Below are positions 36,040-47,170 of a stretch of 64,000 bases of DNA, piece by piece. Numbering within the stretch: the stretch's first letter is position 1; every line of letters starts with the position of its first letter. The notes beneath the pieces are model-generated. The model was not told the DNA's origin. It searched no databases and worked only from the letters and a program-made list of their open reading frames with translations. Source of the stretch: Gerris lacustris. Taxonomy: Eukaryota; Arthropoda; Insecta; Hemiptera; Gerridae. The translations under genes and the position numbers were made by a program. The DNA is taken from positions 44,777,574 through 44,841,573 of the forward strand of contig OX578278.1 in assembly GCA_951217055.1 (NCBI GenBank). The letters are read 5' to 3'.

Positions 36040-36670
36040 GCCATATTTCAATAAGGTGTGACTATTAGGATGAGACACTAATAAGAATAATTTATCAATA
36101 TATTGTGAATAATGTAGGATTAACCATATTCTGATAATGATGTACAGATAATTATGTATTTATTATAAGGTAATACCTTATTTCGATTGATTTATAATTA
36201 TACAGTACGTTGTTAATACCTGAGATTAAACATGGCAGGATCCTCTATCATTTTAATCTTTCGGTGAGGGATGGAAGGGAGAATATATACGAAGAGGCTT
36301 TTGTTTAACGAGCTATACTATGGAACAAGTGGATTCCGTTAGACGTAGTGAAGCGCACAGGTGTATTAATGCTCGGGTAGTGTATTAAGCCTGAGGAAGG
36401 TGAATATACAAGGGTAGATGTTTGGAACACTCGAGTCTACTATTGCAGCAGCTAATATGAAGTGGGCCATGAATACACGTACAAGAGAGTTATGCTCGGT
36501 ACGAATCTCATGTAACATAGCCTCCTATGTATACTCAACCATATATCCACCCCCTCCGGGCTTCCAACCTATGTATATGAACAGAGGGAGGAGAGATCCT
36601 ATAGCGTTTCAGAGCTGCATTATTAGTGCGTCATAATTAACCCTATATACATGTATACTTGGTATACCCT
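36040..36670. other. No gene recognised
   Basis: Single-copy-looking sequence. The 72-codon plus frame at 36418-36636 shows no motif. Confidence 0.5.
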
Positions 36671-36672
36671 CA

Positions 36673-36673
<1 letters not shown>

Positions 36674-36770
<97 letters not shown>

Positions 36771-36783
36771 GTGTGTGTGTGTG
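36674..36783. repeat. (AT)n followed by (GT)n microsatellite
   Basis: About 92 bp of AT repeat running into eight GT units. Confidence 0.97.
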
Positions 36784-36789
36784 CATAGC

Positions 36790-37610
36790 AACGCCGATAA
36801 TGCTCTGCCGAATATCACAAAGGTTGGAGCTTTAGGCATGGTCTGTTCCAGATATAATAGAACCAGGGATCCCTCTAATTAATAGCTACGTGAATTTGAG
36901 AGGATGAATTTCTCTTTGAAACCATCTACATTTTAGGACCGAAAACGTTTTCCAAGATATCCTATTTCAAATTAGACGATGATTAGCCAGTGAAATTCAC
37001 CGGAATTAACGTGTTTTTTGCCGCGCGTGCCACGTCATCGAGCGGGAGAACCAGTATTAGTTTCAATTATCTCCATTTCTCTTTTCCTTTTGTCTTTTCT
37101 GTAAAACTGCGACGAGCCTTTTGTTTAAACCTGTTTTCAGAGACAAAAGAATTTGATATTATTTAATTAAAATTTTTTTTTGTTCTGCTTTTCAACAACA
37201 AAGAAGAAAAGTTTCGGGCGTCATTTTCAGAGTAGCTATAGGACAAATAATTAACTCTGGTATCATTTTACTAAACTTTTATAAAATTAATTAACTAGGT
37301 ATTTTTAAGAATTATTTTTTCTTTTATTTTCCATTCCATTATGTCCTATGTTCCAACTTATATGGCTTATTTATTAATTTTAATAATTAGCAACTGGCCT
37401 CGTTTATTAAGTTTATTATTAGCAATTGCAATACCTAATAAAAAAAAATTGGGCCTAATATGTATTAAAAAACGATATTTTGTAATCCAACTTCAATTGG
37501 ACTCAACAGTAGCAGGGCCTATGGGCTTAGACAGCTTTATATGCATATAACGGAAGACACGGGGTTAGTGTGTTGCTATTTCAGCTGTATATACCTTTTA
37601 ATTGGCATTT
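36790..37610. other. No gene recognised
   Basis: AT-rich except for ccgcgcgtgccacgtcatcg at about 37021. The 69-codon frame at 37341-37550 is hydrophobic, AT-driven and not recognised. Confidence 0.5.
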
Positions 37611-37619
37611 AGAACCAGT

Positions 37620-37760
37620 TAGTTCACATAAGGAGCTACCCATTTAAATAGCGATGCTGGGTGAACACCGAGCGGGGACCCTGTCCGGGAATTGAACCCA
37701 GATCTCTGATCACCCATCCAAGATGAGACCATGCCCGATTCTGCTTAACTTTATTGATAG
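37620..37760 (-). repeat. tRNA-derived SINE family 2, partial copy
   Basis: ggagctacccatttaaatag, gctgggtgaacaccgagcgg and ccgggaattgaacccagat match the corresponding parts of the 26094-26457 SINE. On the minus strand this is B box then body. The head and tail are degraded. Confidence 0.75.
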
Positions 37761-37979
37761 AAGAGACTGCCCTCCTATATGAGGTACCGAACCCCCAATC
37801 AATTTCAATGCTATAGGTTACATGGGATATTCATGTAAAAAGTAAACAAATTTCAGGTATTTAACAATTAAATCAAATATTTATACATTTGTTTTAATTT
37901 TTTTTTATTAGAAATTATATTCACTGCTCTAAGAGATACATTTTAAGATACTTCTCAAAACCCTTATGCAGAGGGTGAT

Positions 37980-38640
37980 GTGTCCGCCGCTCTTTAGTTC
38001 ATAGGGCCCGAACCGTTTAAGTTAAAGTGCTGAAATTTGAAACACTGGTGTAAATTTTTCGGCCCAACCACTGGAAAAATATACAGAAGTTAAAAATGAA
38101 ATATGCCCATGCGCAATTCGCAAAAATGTGGTAAACACAAAAATTTATATTTTAAAGCTTATAAAGCTGCTGAATAGTAGTTTACAAATATACAGATATA
38201 TGCTTTTTTGAATTTTGCATTCCTTATTGGTTAAATAAGTTAAAATATTCCCCAAAAAAATCCTCCCCCCCTCCAACCACTATATAACGGCTGGTCTTAA
38301 AATTTCGAAATAATTCATGCTAATACCTTATTGTGGGGCGATGTAAATTCCGGAAGCGCATCCCCTATTTTTAAAAATTGTCAAATTTGTGAAAATTTAA
38401 AGTGCGCCCGAAAGTTTATTATTTTTAAAATTTTGAATGGGGTATCAAATGAAAGCTGCTAAAGAGTAGGATACAAATATATATGTATATGCTTTCATTC
38501 TTTATTGGTATAAGTCAAAATTTACCCCAAAAAAATTCCCCCAACCACTATATAACGGCTGGTCCTAAAATTTCGAAATAATTCATGGTTATACCTTATG
38601 GTGGGGCCATGAAAATTTCCTAAAAAAATTTAATTTATCT
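37980..38640. repeat. Diverged tandem duplication of a repeat unit
   Basis: 'actatataacggctggtc', 'aaaatttcgaaataattcat' and 'taccttat.gtggggc' occur near 38277-38340 and again near 38547-38607. Preceding blocks (aagct.ctaaagctgctgaa.., atacaaatatatatgtatat) also recur. The period is about 270 bp. Non-coding. Confidence 0.75.
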
Positions 38641-38706
38641 TGTCATTACCGATAAAAAACATTGTGACTCCCCTGGAGATCAAACCAGGGACCCTTGAGA
38701 TCAAAG

Positions 38707-40276
38707 AAAAAAATCGGTCCGAGACAACTCAGACAAACTTTCTCATATACGAGTTCATAATTACTTAGCCCAATATTTTCTATTTATTATTTTTCGTGTC
38801 TTCATTTAATTGTTATTAAACATTTCGTCAAAATGTATCATAAAAATAACTTTACCTCGGCAGGGAATCGAACCCGGGCTCTCTCCGTCCGCGTTTTATG
38901 CTATTTTCTCAGAAACTAGATTTTTCCCGGGGAAAAGGCTTATATCGTTAGATTCGTATTTAAATGAACTACATTTTAGAATTTTTTAATCAAAATCGTC
39001 GGAACCGTTTTCGAGAAATAATTTCTTTTCGCGTTTTTTCAGAGTTTTTTAGGGGTATCGCTCCCAAATTTGGAGCTAAAATTCATTTCTCGATTTCCCC
39101 TCGGGGTATGATTTTTCTGAACATGTATGCCAAATTTCGTCAAAATCGGCCCAGCGGATTAGGCTCCAGGCGTCTGCACAGACGACAGACAGACAGACAT
39201 TTTTTAAAAACCACTTTTTTGGACTCAGGGGACCTCAAAACGTGTAAATCTATCAAAATCTCAAAATCGAATTTTCGCGCCATGACAATACTTTCTCTTA
39301 CTGGGTGATTCCAAGTTAAAGTGCTATTTTGGAACCTAAAAATGGACTTAGACTGAAAATTTTGACTTTTTAAAAAAATTATGGAATGTTCTCGGACTAA
39401 TTTCAGATATATTACAGCATGTGGGACAGATGGGAAATAATGTTTTAAATTTTTAGGCCGGAATTAAGTTTATTTAAACCATGGTAATTAAGCCACGTGA
39501 ATTACACATTTTCGTGCACGGTTGTTAAATTTCACACTTTAAGAAAATATTTTGGTCAGTAGTTTAAAATAAAAATCCAATTTTAATACACCATTAAATA
39601 GCACTCTTAAAAGCCTAAACAATGAACTATTACTTAAACTAAAAAGTTTTGGAAAATAGACTTTAATAACATGCAATTACGTTTAAAAGGGTACGTAACT
39701 GGAAGAACAATCGGAATTAGCGCTAGCTCCCAACTGAAGGGTTCTGCTCATCCCCTATCAACTGTTGCTAGAAATCCAGTGTTGCGGCATTGCAAAAATC
39801 TCTCACTTAAAATCGGTCACTTAAAATCTCCCTGCCACAACCAGAGTAGGGGTCACATATATATAATGCCACGGTAATTACATTTTTTTAAAGGACAAAC
39901 TTTAACTTGAAGTTCCGTTTAGTAATAATTTATTATTTTTAATAACTAACACATATTTTAATCCTGGTAGGACCCTACTTCAAAATTATCCAATAAGTTT
40001 TTAAATAAAATGATTAATGAATGAGCTAGAGTGAAGTGAATAAGAACAACTGACTTAAGGACAGTCACGGTTGTTACAAAATCGCTTTTTGAAAATTTTT
40101 GTAGCGATTAAAATTAAGCGGCGCTTTATTTTTTTGCTTGGTTGTAGTTCTGTTAGCTTAACTGAGTTACCATGAAGAAAAATCCTGTCAATTATGTGAA
40201 AAACGCTCCAATTATTCATCTAGGACATGAAAATTGCACTTTAAATTGGAATCACCCTTATATGAGATAGTAAAAA
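38707..40276 (-). repeat. Family X element, copy 4 (reverse), split by an insertion
   Basis: The main part is 38707-39300, with the full set of family X blocks including the B-box region (gaatcgaacccgggc) and cagacagacagac. The outer end is interrupted at 39300 and resumes at 40258 with ttatatgaga.agtaaaa, which is exactly the missing end in the other copies. The inserted element is therefore younger than this X copy. Confidence 0.9.
39301..40257. mobile_element. 957-bp MITE nested in family X copy 4
   Basis: Inverted ends GGGTGATTCCAAGTTAAAGT and its complement (one or two mismatches). Flanking TTA/TA on both sides suggests a TTA or TA target duplication. Internal sequence is AT-rich with a repeated 'ctaa.aatggactta'-like style but no transposase. 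The 68-codon frame at 39671 is unrecognised. Confidence 0.82.
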
Positions 40277-40279
40277 ATT

Positions 40280-41785
40280 CATAATTACACGACGGGTATG
40301 CTAAATCATCTACGAAACCCTAGAAAGTACTTGGACGCAAGTACTTTCCTGTGATTTTTATTATTTAAATTTAACTGTTATTCATAAGGTATGAAATTCA
40401 TAAGGTAAGAACATAGAATTCAACATAATATATCCTAAGGTATGGGATTTTAGAATCTGAAAGTCTGACTTCAAATTTTATACTAAAGCAGTTTTATAAT
40501 TGTTTATAGCAAAATAATTGTATTAGCGCCTAATGATGGGTTGATGAAAGGTCGTACAAAAACACTGGACTATACTTTCCGGATTATTCGCCCCTTAAAG
40601 GGTTTATATAAAAATATCAAGTCTTATTATTAATTGGATATTATTTTAGTATCTAAGTCCTGTCTTGTAATCAGATAATTGTGACATCTGTGTGTAAAAT
40701 TTAAGCTAGAAAATGTTTTTCTTAATTATCTTCATTATTATTTTCTTTTGGAAAAGACAAAAGGGAATTTTGATTTCTCACTTAATCCTTGTAATTAGTA
40801 CTCTGAACTACACTAATTTAAACTTGAAAATTAATGTAGATCGTTTATCTTTGTGGTCGATTCTTGTAGAATCGTGGAAATGGTTTTCACTTAGAAGCAA
40901 AACTGCGCAGTTTGCTTTGGACTTTAATTTCTCAAGCACTTAGCAAGTTATTCGGTCCAAAGTAAAGATACTCTATGAATTCCCAGGATTTTCAGTGGAG
41001 TGTTTTCCTCGGTGGAAATATAAAGCTTTAATCTTATTGAGGGGGTTGAAATCCCCTTTCCAAACCCTCTATTTCCAGGGTCCTCTTCTCTTGTTTGGTC
41101 GGTAAGCTTAGTCAAAACAGCGTTAGAAATGGGACGTAGTAGACTGGTAGGGAGGGATAACGTCCCATCTCCCAGGGAACCCCGGTGTAATGCAAATTCC
41201 AGTGGGAGGCTGTGGGTTGGTAAGAGAGAGAGAGAGATGCTTGAGTGTTTTGGCATTACCATGCTGAAACACTAAGCCCTCCCCATCTCTGGGAGGTTGT
41301 GATGGCAAGGCTTTAGTTTACCAGTGATGGAACCGTGCCACGAATACATCTAGTTGGATCAGGCTATTCTAGAGCGAGGCTTGTGGAAACCTTACAAGCC
41401 ATAGCCAGCCATCCCTCTCCAACTCAGCATCCAGTATCTGACTATTGATTCACCCAACCACTACACCCTTTCACACCCTCCTATATTCCTTACTCTCTTT
41501 TTAAACAACATTCTCATCGCCCACCCCTTTCACCCTTAGAGACAAATGGTTTGCCAAATCCTATATATTACGTTTTACGATATTCCTAAATATATGTTTA
41601 GGCAGATATAGTTATAACGAATTACATTATTCATATTGATTCAAACAGCGAAGTAAATGTTTAAATCCAACTCTGCTTCTTGGTTATTGATGGCAGTATA
41701 ATTATTAGATGCTAATTAGTTATACCTTGAACTAAAATGTCAAATTAAGTGGTTTTGACCTCGATTTGGCTGCACTAAATCAGAC
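40280..41785. other. No gene recognised; GC-richer patch 41040-41470
   Basis: The patch contains gggagataacgtcccatctc-like words, an (AG)n stretch near 41224 and two short minus-strand frames without motifs. It could be a transposon 3' region or a single-copy element. The remainder is AT-rich spacer. Confidence 0.45.
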
Positions 41786-41789
41786 TAAA

Positions 41790-42340
41790 TACAGTAAAAC
41801 CACAAAATGTGACCACCCGAGTAAAGGTGACACCTGGTCGAGTTGCCCTTTTTCCTACATCTGTCCATAAAGAAACTGTGTATTTTCGTTAGATATAATT
41901 TTTCGTAAAGTGGCCATGTGCCTATTGTGATCAATGAGCACCAAACTGTCATAAGGATCACAAGGAAGGAAACCTCCTTGGCAATAGTGACCAGAAAATA
42001 AATCTGCTTATATAGTCAGGCGGGGAAAAAGGCTGCCGAAAATAGTAGCATTCACCTATTGGAATGGTTTTAATTCTTATAAAAGCAAATCTAAGTAAAA
42101 TAAAGTTATTCTAGGTAAACTTTGCTTGCTATCATTCCCTGATTCTTCATCGTAGCCATTGTGTTATTAATGGCGAAAAATGGATATAGAGAGCTTAATC
42201 TAAGAGAAAATTGTTATTTTTTTAAGATTAATGTTTTTCTCTCACTTATTTTTATTTCCTAATGTGGGTGCCGTGACCACGTGCCTGAGGTGACTATTTT
42301 TTGTTGGTCCCTTCAGTGGCCACTTTCTTGTTTTTAATAG
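41790..42340 (+). mobile_element. pogo/Tigger-like non-autonomous element
   Basis: The left end CAGTAAAACCACAAAATGTG followed by accacc has the form of pogo-family termini and is preceded by TA. The right end, complemented, reads aaaaacaagaaagtggccac and is an imperfect match, also next to TA. At 42171 an ATG starts MAKNGYRELNLRENCYFF, resembling the start of pogo transposases (MA.....LSLREK..I). The rest of the CENP-B-type DNA-binding and DDE regions is missing. Confidence 0.45.
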
Positions 42341-42704
42341 GGTACGTAGGTAAAGCGTGGACCCTTAGTATACATTCCTAAGCTTGTTTGTCTGTAACGC
42401 ACCTGATCTCCGTAAGTTCCCAACACAAATATTTGAGTCGTAGCAGTTATTTTATGTAAGTTATGTTAGATCATTTGCGTACAAAATCCAAAATCCATAT
42501 CGTTGTTGTACAAATTCATCTTTGCGCCATTGTGTCCCACATCGTTTTAACAAATCAACGAAAAAATTATAGTTATTCTTTGTAAAAGAACAAAAATTAT
42601 TTTTAATTAATTTCACATATGACGCATTTTTTTGTGAGAAGAAAAGAAATTACTTTTTTACACCATAATTCCAATAAAGCGTTCCAACTCCAAACGAATC
42701 TAGT

Positions 42705-42932
42705 CCCTACAGTCCAAAATCCTTAAAAGACTAATCCTCACACCTTTCTATATTTCTAACTCAACTCTTCACTACGACCTTAAAGTCCCCCTCGTCCATG
42801 ACCTAGCTCTATATCTCGATACAAATCCATATCCCAACACCCCCAATCCTTTAATCCTCAACCTTTCATTACCATCCATTCCCGGAAATCATCCTCGTCT
42901 AAAAAAAAAAATAAATAAATAAATAAATTGAT
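42705..42932 (+). pseudogene. Jockey-type ORF2 C-terminal fragment with A-rich tail
   Basis: One continuous plus-strand frame, without ATG, reads SKILKRLILTPFYISNSTLH, then DLKVPLVHDL, and NPLILNLSLPSIPGNHPRLK. In Jockey-clade reverse transcriptase proteins the last 80 residues read LR.ITNAPWYV.N..LH.DL.IPTV.......HPNPL...L..P..PGNPPRRLKR, which it follows closely. The frame runs directly into an A-run and (TAAA)n tail ending at about 42932. It is a severely 5'-truncated, retrotransposed copy. Only the tail of ORF2 is present, so it is inactive. Confidence 0.75.
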
Positions 42933-42964
42933 ACCATATACATTAAGTTTTATACATTTAAAGC

Positions 42965-43625
42965 CTTAAGAGTCACAGCCGCAATCAGAAGATTGATGGC
43001 TAACACGGGAGGGCCAAAAGCAAGCCACATCATTCAGTCACCCACTCCTTTACGGATGCGAAATATGGGTGGATTCATTACTGAGAGAGTTATTCGAAAA
43101 AAATTCCCTCAGTACAAAGAAAAGCAGCTCTTAGAGTTTCAAGTTCGTACCACACTGGTGTAGGAGCCAGTCGTGATAGTGGCGTAAGTCATGCAGTGGG
43201 AGTAATCCCGACAAAAAGCCGAAGAGACTTGAACAGAAGCACAAATTTTCAAAATTCGAAAATGGCAAGAGTGTTGGGATTGCGAAAACTGAGATAGATG
43301 ACCAGAAGAATGATAGGTAACCTATTCGGAGTGGATAGATCGCAGGTTTGGAGAGGTCAACTACAACCGACTGAACAGTTTTTACGTGGTCGGTCATGGA
43401 TACTTTTAAGTCTCCCTTCATAGTTTAGGGAAGAAGGAGAGCTCTGCATGCCCTTGCGGCGCGATTCGGACACCGAAGACGTGTACCACACATTCTTCGA
43501 ATGTATATGCCAGGACCCAGAACGATGTTTGGCAGCTAGCCCACTTCATTGTTGTCGGGCAAATGCTACGCGGCCGGGAGCGATAACTGATCATGGCAAT
43601 CTTTGTTAAGGCATACAAGTCAGAA
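42965..43625 (+). pseudogene. R1-like reverse-transcriptase C-terminal region, degraded
   Basis: Shifting frames give VTAAIRRLMANTGGPKAS, then SVQRKAALRVSSSYHTGVGA and VSHAVGVIPTKSRRDL, then EQFLRGRSW, and finally ELCMPLRRDSDTEDVYHTFF with ECICQDPERC. R1-type proteins end with RL..N.GGP...RR.LL, a VQR..ALRV.SAYRTVS.DA..V..G..P..L...ER segment, LTQ.L.GHG.F, and a C..C...D...H.LF.C zinc-binding motif; order and spacing agree. At least three frameshifts and several stops are present. It starts about 30 bp after the tail of the Jockey fragment, so two truncated LINEs lie head to tail. Confidence 0.72.
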
Positions 43626-43639
43626 GAAGAGGAAGGATA

Positions 43640-44350
43640 AAATCAAATATAGAAGATACAAGCCAGAAAAGCTAAAAAAGAGGCCTCCACTCTGAAGTAA
43701 TGCGAGAGCGGTTCCTCAGTCCTCAAGGTCTAAAAAGAGCGGGTTGTTTCAGTTGCGGTAGGACAGCTTATCTTACGTTGATGAGTCCGACACTCTGTTA
43801 TGCGCGTACGCGTAACAGGTTAGTGCGTAAATGCATTTATTTTTTTTTAGTAATAGCAAGTAATTTTTTTTAGTAATAAGTAACGTTTATTGGACTGAAA
43901 CAAGTTAAATGTGCTTAGTAGAACTTCCAAACGTGTTTACACAGCGTTTAGTACGTTCTTAGCTATGTAAAAAGTTCTATTTGTATTTGTGGTCGCTGAT
44001 TTCTCTAAACGGACGATAAAGAGTGATACTACAATAAATAATTAAGAGATTATTTCAGTCGCAAATAGAAAATGGGATTTGATACAAATGGAAGAGCCAA
44101 AGAGATTATGACAATGAAAATGGAAAAGCAAACAATCCCAAAGTGGAGCTAGCAGTAAATTTTTTCAAAATTTAGCTGGGGCCAAACTGAATTTTACAGT
44201 TCTCTTTGAATGAAAGATGACCTTAAAATTGTCAAATCCACTATGCAAAACAGATAATTTTATGATAAGTACTCTTACAGGTAAAATAAAACTGGAGGTT
44301 ACTAAACACATAAATATAGGCTATGGTTCTAATCACTCACACTTATCATT
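43640..44350. other. No gene recognised
   Basis: Probably partly 3' UTR of the R1-like relic (aaagagcgggttgtttcagt at about 43735). The remainder is AT-rich spacer. Confidence 0.45.
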
Positions 44351-44355
44351 TGACA

Positions 44356-45452
44356 CTAATCTCGGGCGTTTACACTTTGGCCACTAAAAATAGTTATTTA
44401 TGTAACTAGGCAGAAAAATTGAATTTTACTGACGAGTGATTAGATTAGCCTCCGAGTCGAAGGCGAGGACAGGCCAGATAATTAACTGCCGAGGCGAAGC
44501 CGAGGCAGGTAATTTACCTATTCGACTGTCGAGGCGAAGCCGAGGCAGACAATATGAATAAACGAGGCAGAAATGTTTCCTTTGCTGCCTTGTTGCATAC
44601 AATATTTTATCTACGGGCGGCAGAAAAATTAAACTAACATACCAAACTAACATACCATCTTTATTAGTATAACATAGCTAATTACTATGTTATATTAATA
44701 AGATAATAACATACGTATTACCTAAAATTAATATTCATAAAGAATCAAATAAGGTTTGGAATATTAACAATAAGTGAATAGCAAACTGAATCTATAACAA
44801 CGAAATACAAAACACACGTATATAACACGCAAAACTTCAGAATTAATAATACACGCAATTTAAAATATTTTTACTAAAAATTACTAAAAGTATTAAATAT
44901 ATCTTCTATTGCTTACAATAAAAAAATTAACTAGGAAAAATAGCTAGTCTAATCTAGAATGATTTGAATAATAATAATGTCATATGAATGTTGGATGTTT
45001 ACATGAAGCTGCAGTGTGGCGAGTGACTCCGATATTTTTTTTAATTAAAGATCTACTATTTATTGAACTTGTTTAACAGAATTAACTTATATAAACATAT
45101 TATTTTATTATTAAAATATTACTTATTAGACTATAATATATAATGTTATAAGATAGAGATAATAGTATTAACTGTTCTTGCCAAAATAAGAGGTTATGAC
45201 ACGCAGTGGTAAACACTGTTACTTTCTCTGCCAAGGCAGGGAAAGTATTTTCCTGACTGTTTTAACTACTTTCCTGTCTGTTTTTAATATTTTAATGACA
45301 AATCAGCGAAATAGTACTTTCCAGCCTAAAAACAGTTAACATTTAACAGTTTAGCCTAAACAGTTATTTTAATTTTGCTTTAATTAAGCCGCAAGTAGAT
45401 AAATTATATTCCATTACTAGTTAAAGTGTAAACCTGCCTTAATTTACTTACT
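44356..45452. mobile_element. Possible 1.1-kb inverted-repeat element
   Basis: gcgtttacactttggccact at the left and the complement of actagttaaagtgtaaacct at the right share GTTTACACTTT and weaker similarity further in. Near the left end gaggcgaagccgaggcag is duplicated (44490 and 44532). Termini and target site are not certain. Confidence 0.35.
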
Positions 45453-46279
45453 ATATAAATTTCTAATTTTTAAACATCATCAATAAACTGTAAAATCTGT
45501 TACAGGAAAAAACGGCATTATTGATTTGTATGATTTTGTGAGCTTTTACCCCTCATTCTTAAGATATTACTAGTCAATTTGAATGTTTAATGCTATTAAG
45601 AAATAGTGAAATATAGTGTTTAGGTTTTTAAGAATAGATTAAAAATGAGTAATTTTCCATGATTAACGTTGATGGGTTTTAAATTTTGATAATATCCTGT
45701 TAAAAAATTGGCAAACACGTTTGGAATAAATTTGGAATAATGCGGATAAGTTTTACAGGATTATTTATGGGTCAATATGCTTTGATAGATTTAACATGAA
45801 ATTTCCATTTCTCTGCCACTCCAAACCTATCATGCGTAGCATGGAATACATTTCAATCATATGCAACCCTGCAAACATAATACTGTTCAAATTCAAGTAT
45901 ACGTGACACTATTCAATACAAATCATATCCGACAACGGTTGTAAGCCAACCACGTTGATCTCATTCCATCCGCTGTCACTCAAAACTTATTTTATGAATA
46001 TCGGGAAAGCCAATGGACAATGGACAGTTATACATCTACCATTGTTTTTAATCAATATTTCATAAAATTCTATTATTCATCAAAATGGAATACTATAGCT
46101 CATTCTTCACTTCATTAATCATTCTCTTTTGAAATGCTATAACTGATGCAAAATAAAATTCAGAGAACTTTGTATTCTAAATTAGAGTAATTCTTTAATG
46201 GTCGAAACGGGACTATATTAAAATAGTCTGCCATTTTGTGTATACATAGCTACTCGCTTTTATTGAACGAATGGGCTCA

Positions 46280-46760
46280 CATTTCGAGATTTAGGTCTGT
46301 TTTTATACCTAGTGACCCCACTGGTTATTTTTACCCTCACATGGTTATTTTTAAGCAACATTAAAATTCTCAGAAGATTGAAAATTATATGTTACCATAT
46401 TGTAGTAGGCTACTTTCAACAAACCATGTAAATGTTCTTCAAAATGGGATGAATACTTTTTAAGATTTTGTATTTAAAAATTAGTTCGTGTGGTATAAAG
46501 TTGAAATTAATAAGGGACCAAAAATTGGCTAATTATGTCCTAACATATTCATTTAGAAAAATAATCGGTCACTAAATTTTAAGGACATAGTGGTTAGCAA
46601 AAATTTTGAACTACAGATAGACGGTTGGACACAAAAATGTTCCTTGATGTCTAAACCCGATTTCTGTTCAGAAAGTTTTGAAAATCCGAGGTAAAAAAAA
46701 ATCATGATCACAATGCATCCGATACCTTTTCTAAGCTTGGATGAAATATTTATTATTGGG
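46280..46760. repeat. Dispersed repeat shared with 15480-15770
   Basis: The shared blocks are listed at 15480-15770. This copy also has 'tggttagcaaaaattttgaa', 'ctacagatagacggttggac' and 'ggtcactaaattttaa', phrases of the same general style as the other module-bearing repeats. Non-coding. Confidence 0.5.
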
Positions 46761-47134
46761 GTTTGACGAAAAATCTTTGAGTTACATTAAACATCAGTTC
46801 AATGATGACAAACTAAAGATAACTAAGGAAATTGTTATTAGAATCGGGAAAATTTTTATTCAGGTGTCTTTCAGTTGAACTATCGTTTAACATTTTTGCG
46901 AACCACCAAATCTTAAATACCAATTCCGTAAATTCCGATTCTGATGAAATTGGTCTCATAATTTTTAGCGTCTCAGCATATTTAATATTTAATAAAAATA
47001 AGTTTTCCCCACAATCAATCGAATCGAATAAGGTAACTTTTAACCACACATTAACTCCCACGAGATCAATTATCCAATAATAGAACGTGAAGAAGCTATG
47101 TGCCATACTAAGTGGTAGACTATTTTACAAGCTG

Positions 47135-47136
<2 letters not shown>

Positions 47137-47167
<31 letters not shown>
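47137..47167. repeat. Poly-T tract (31 bp)
   Basis: Pure T homopolymer; possible A-tail of a minus-strand retroposon whose body is not recognisable. Confidence 0.95.
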
Positions 47168-47169
<2 letters not shown>

Positions 47170-47170
<1 letters not shown>

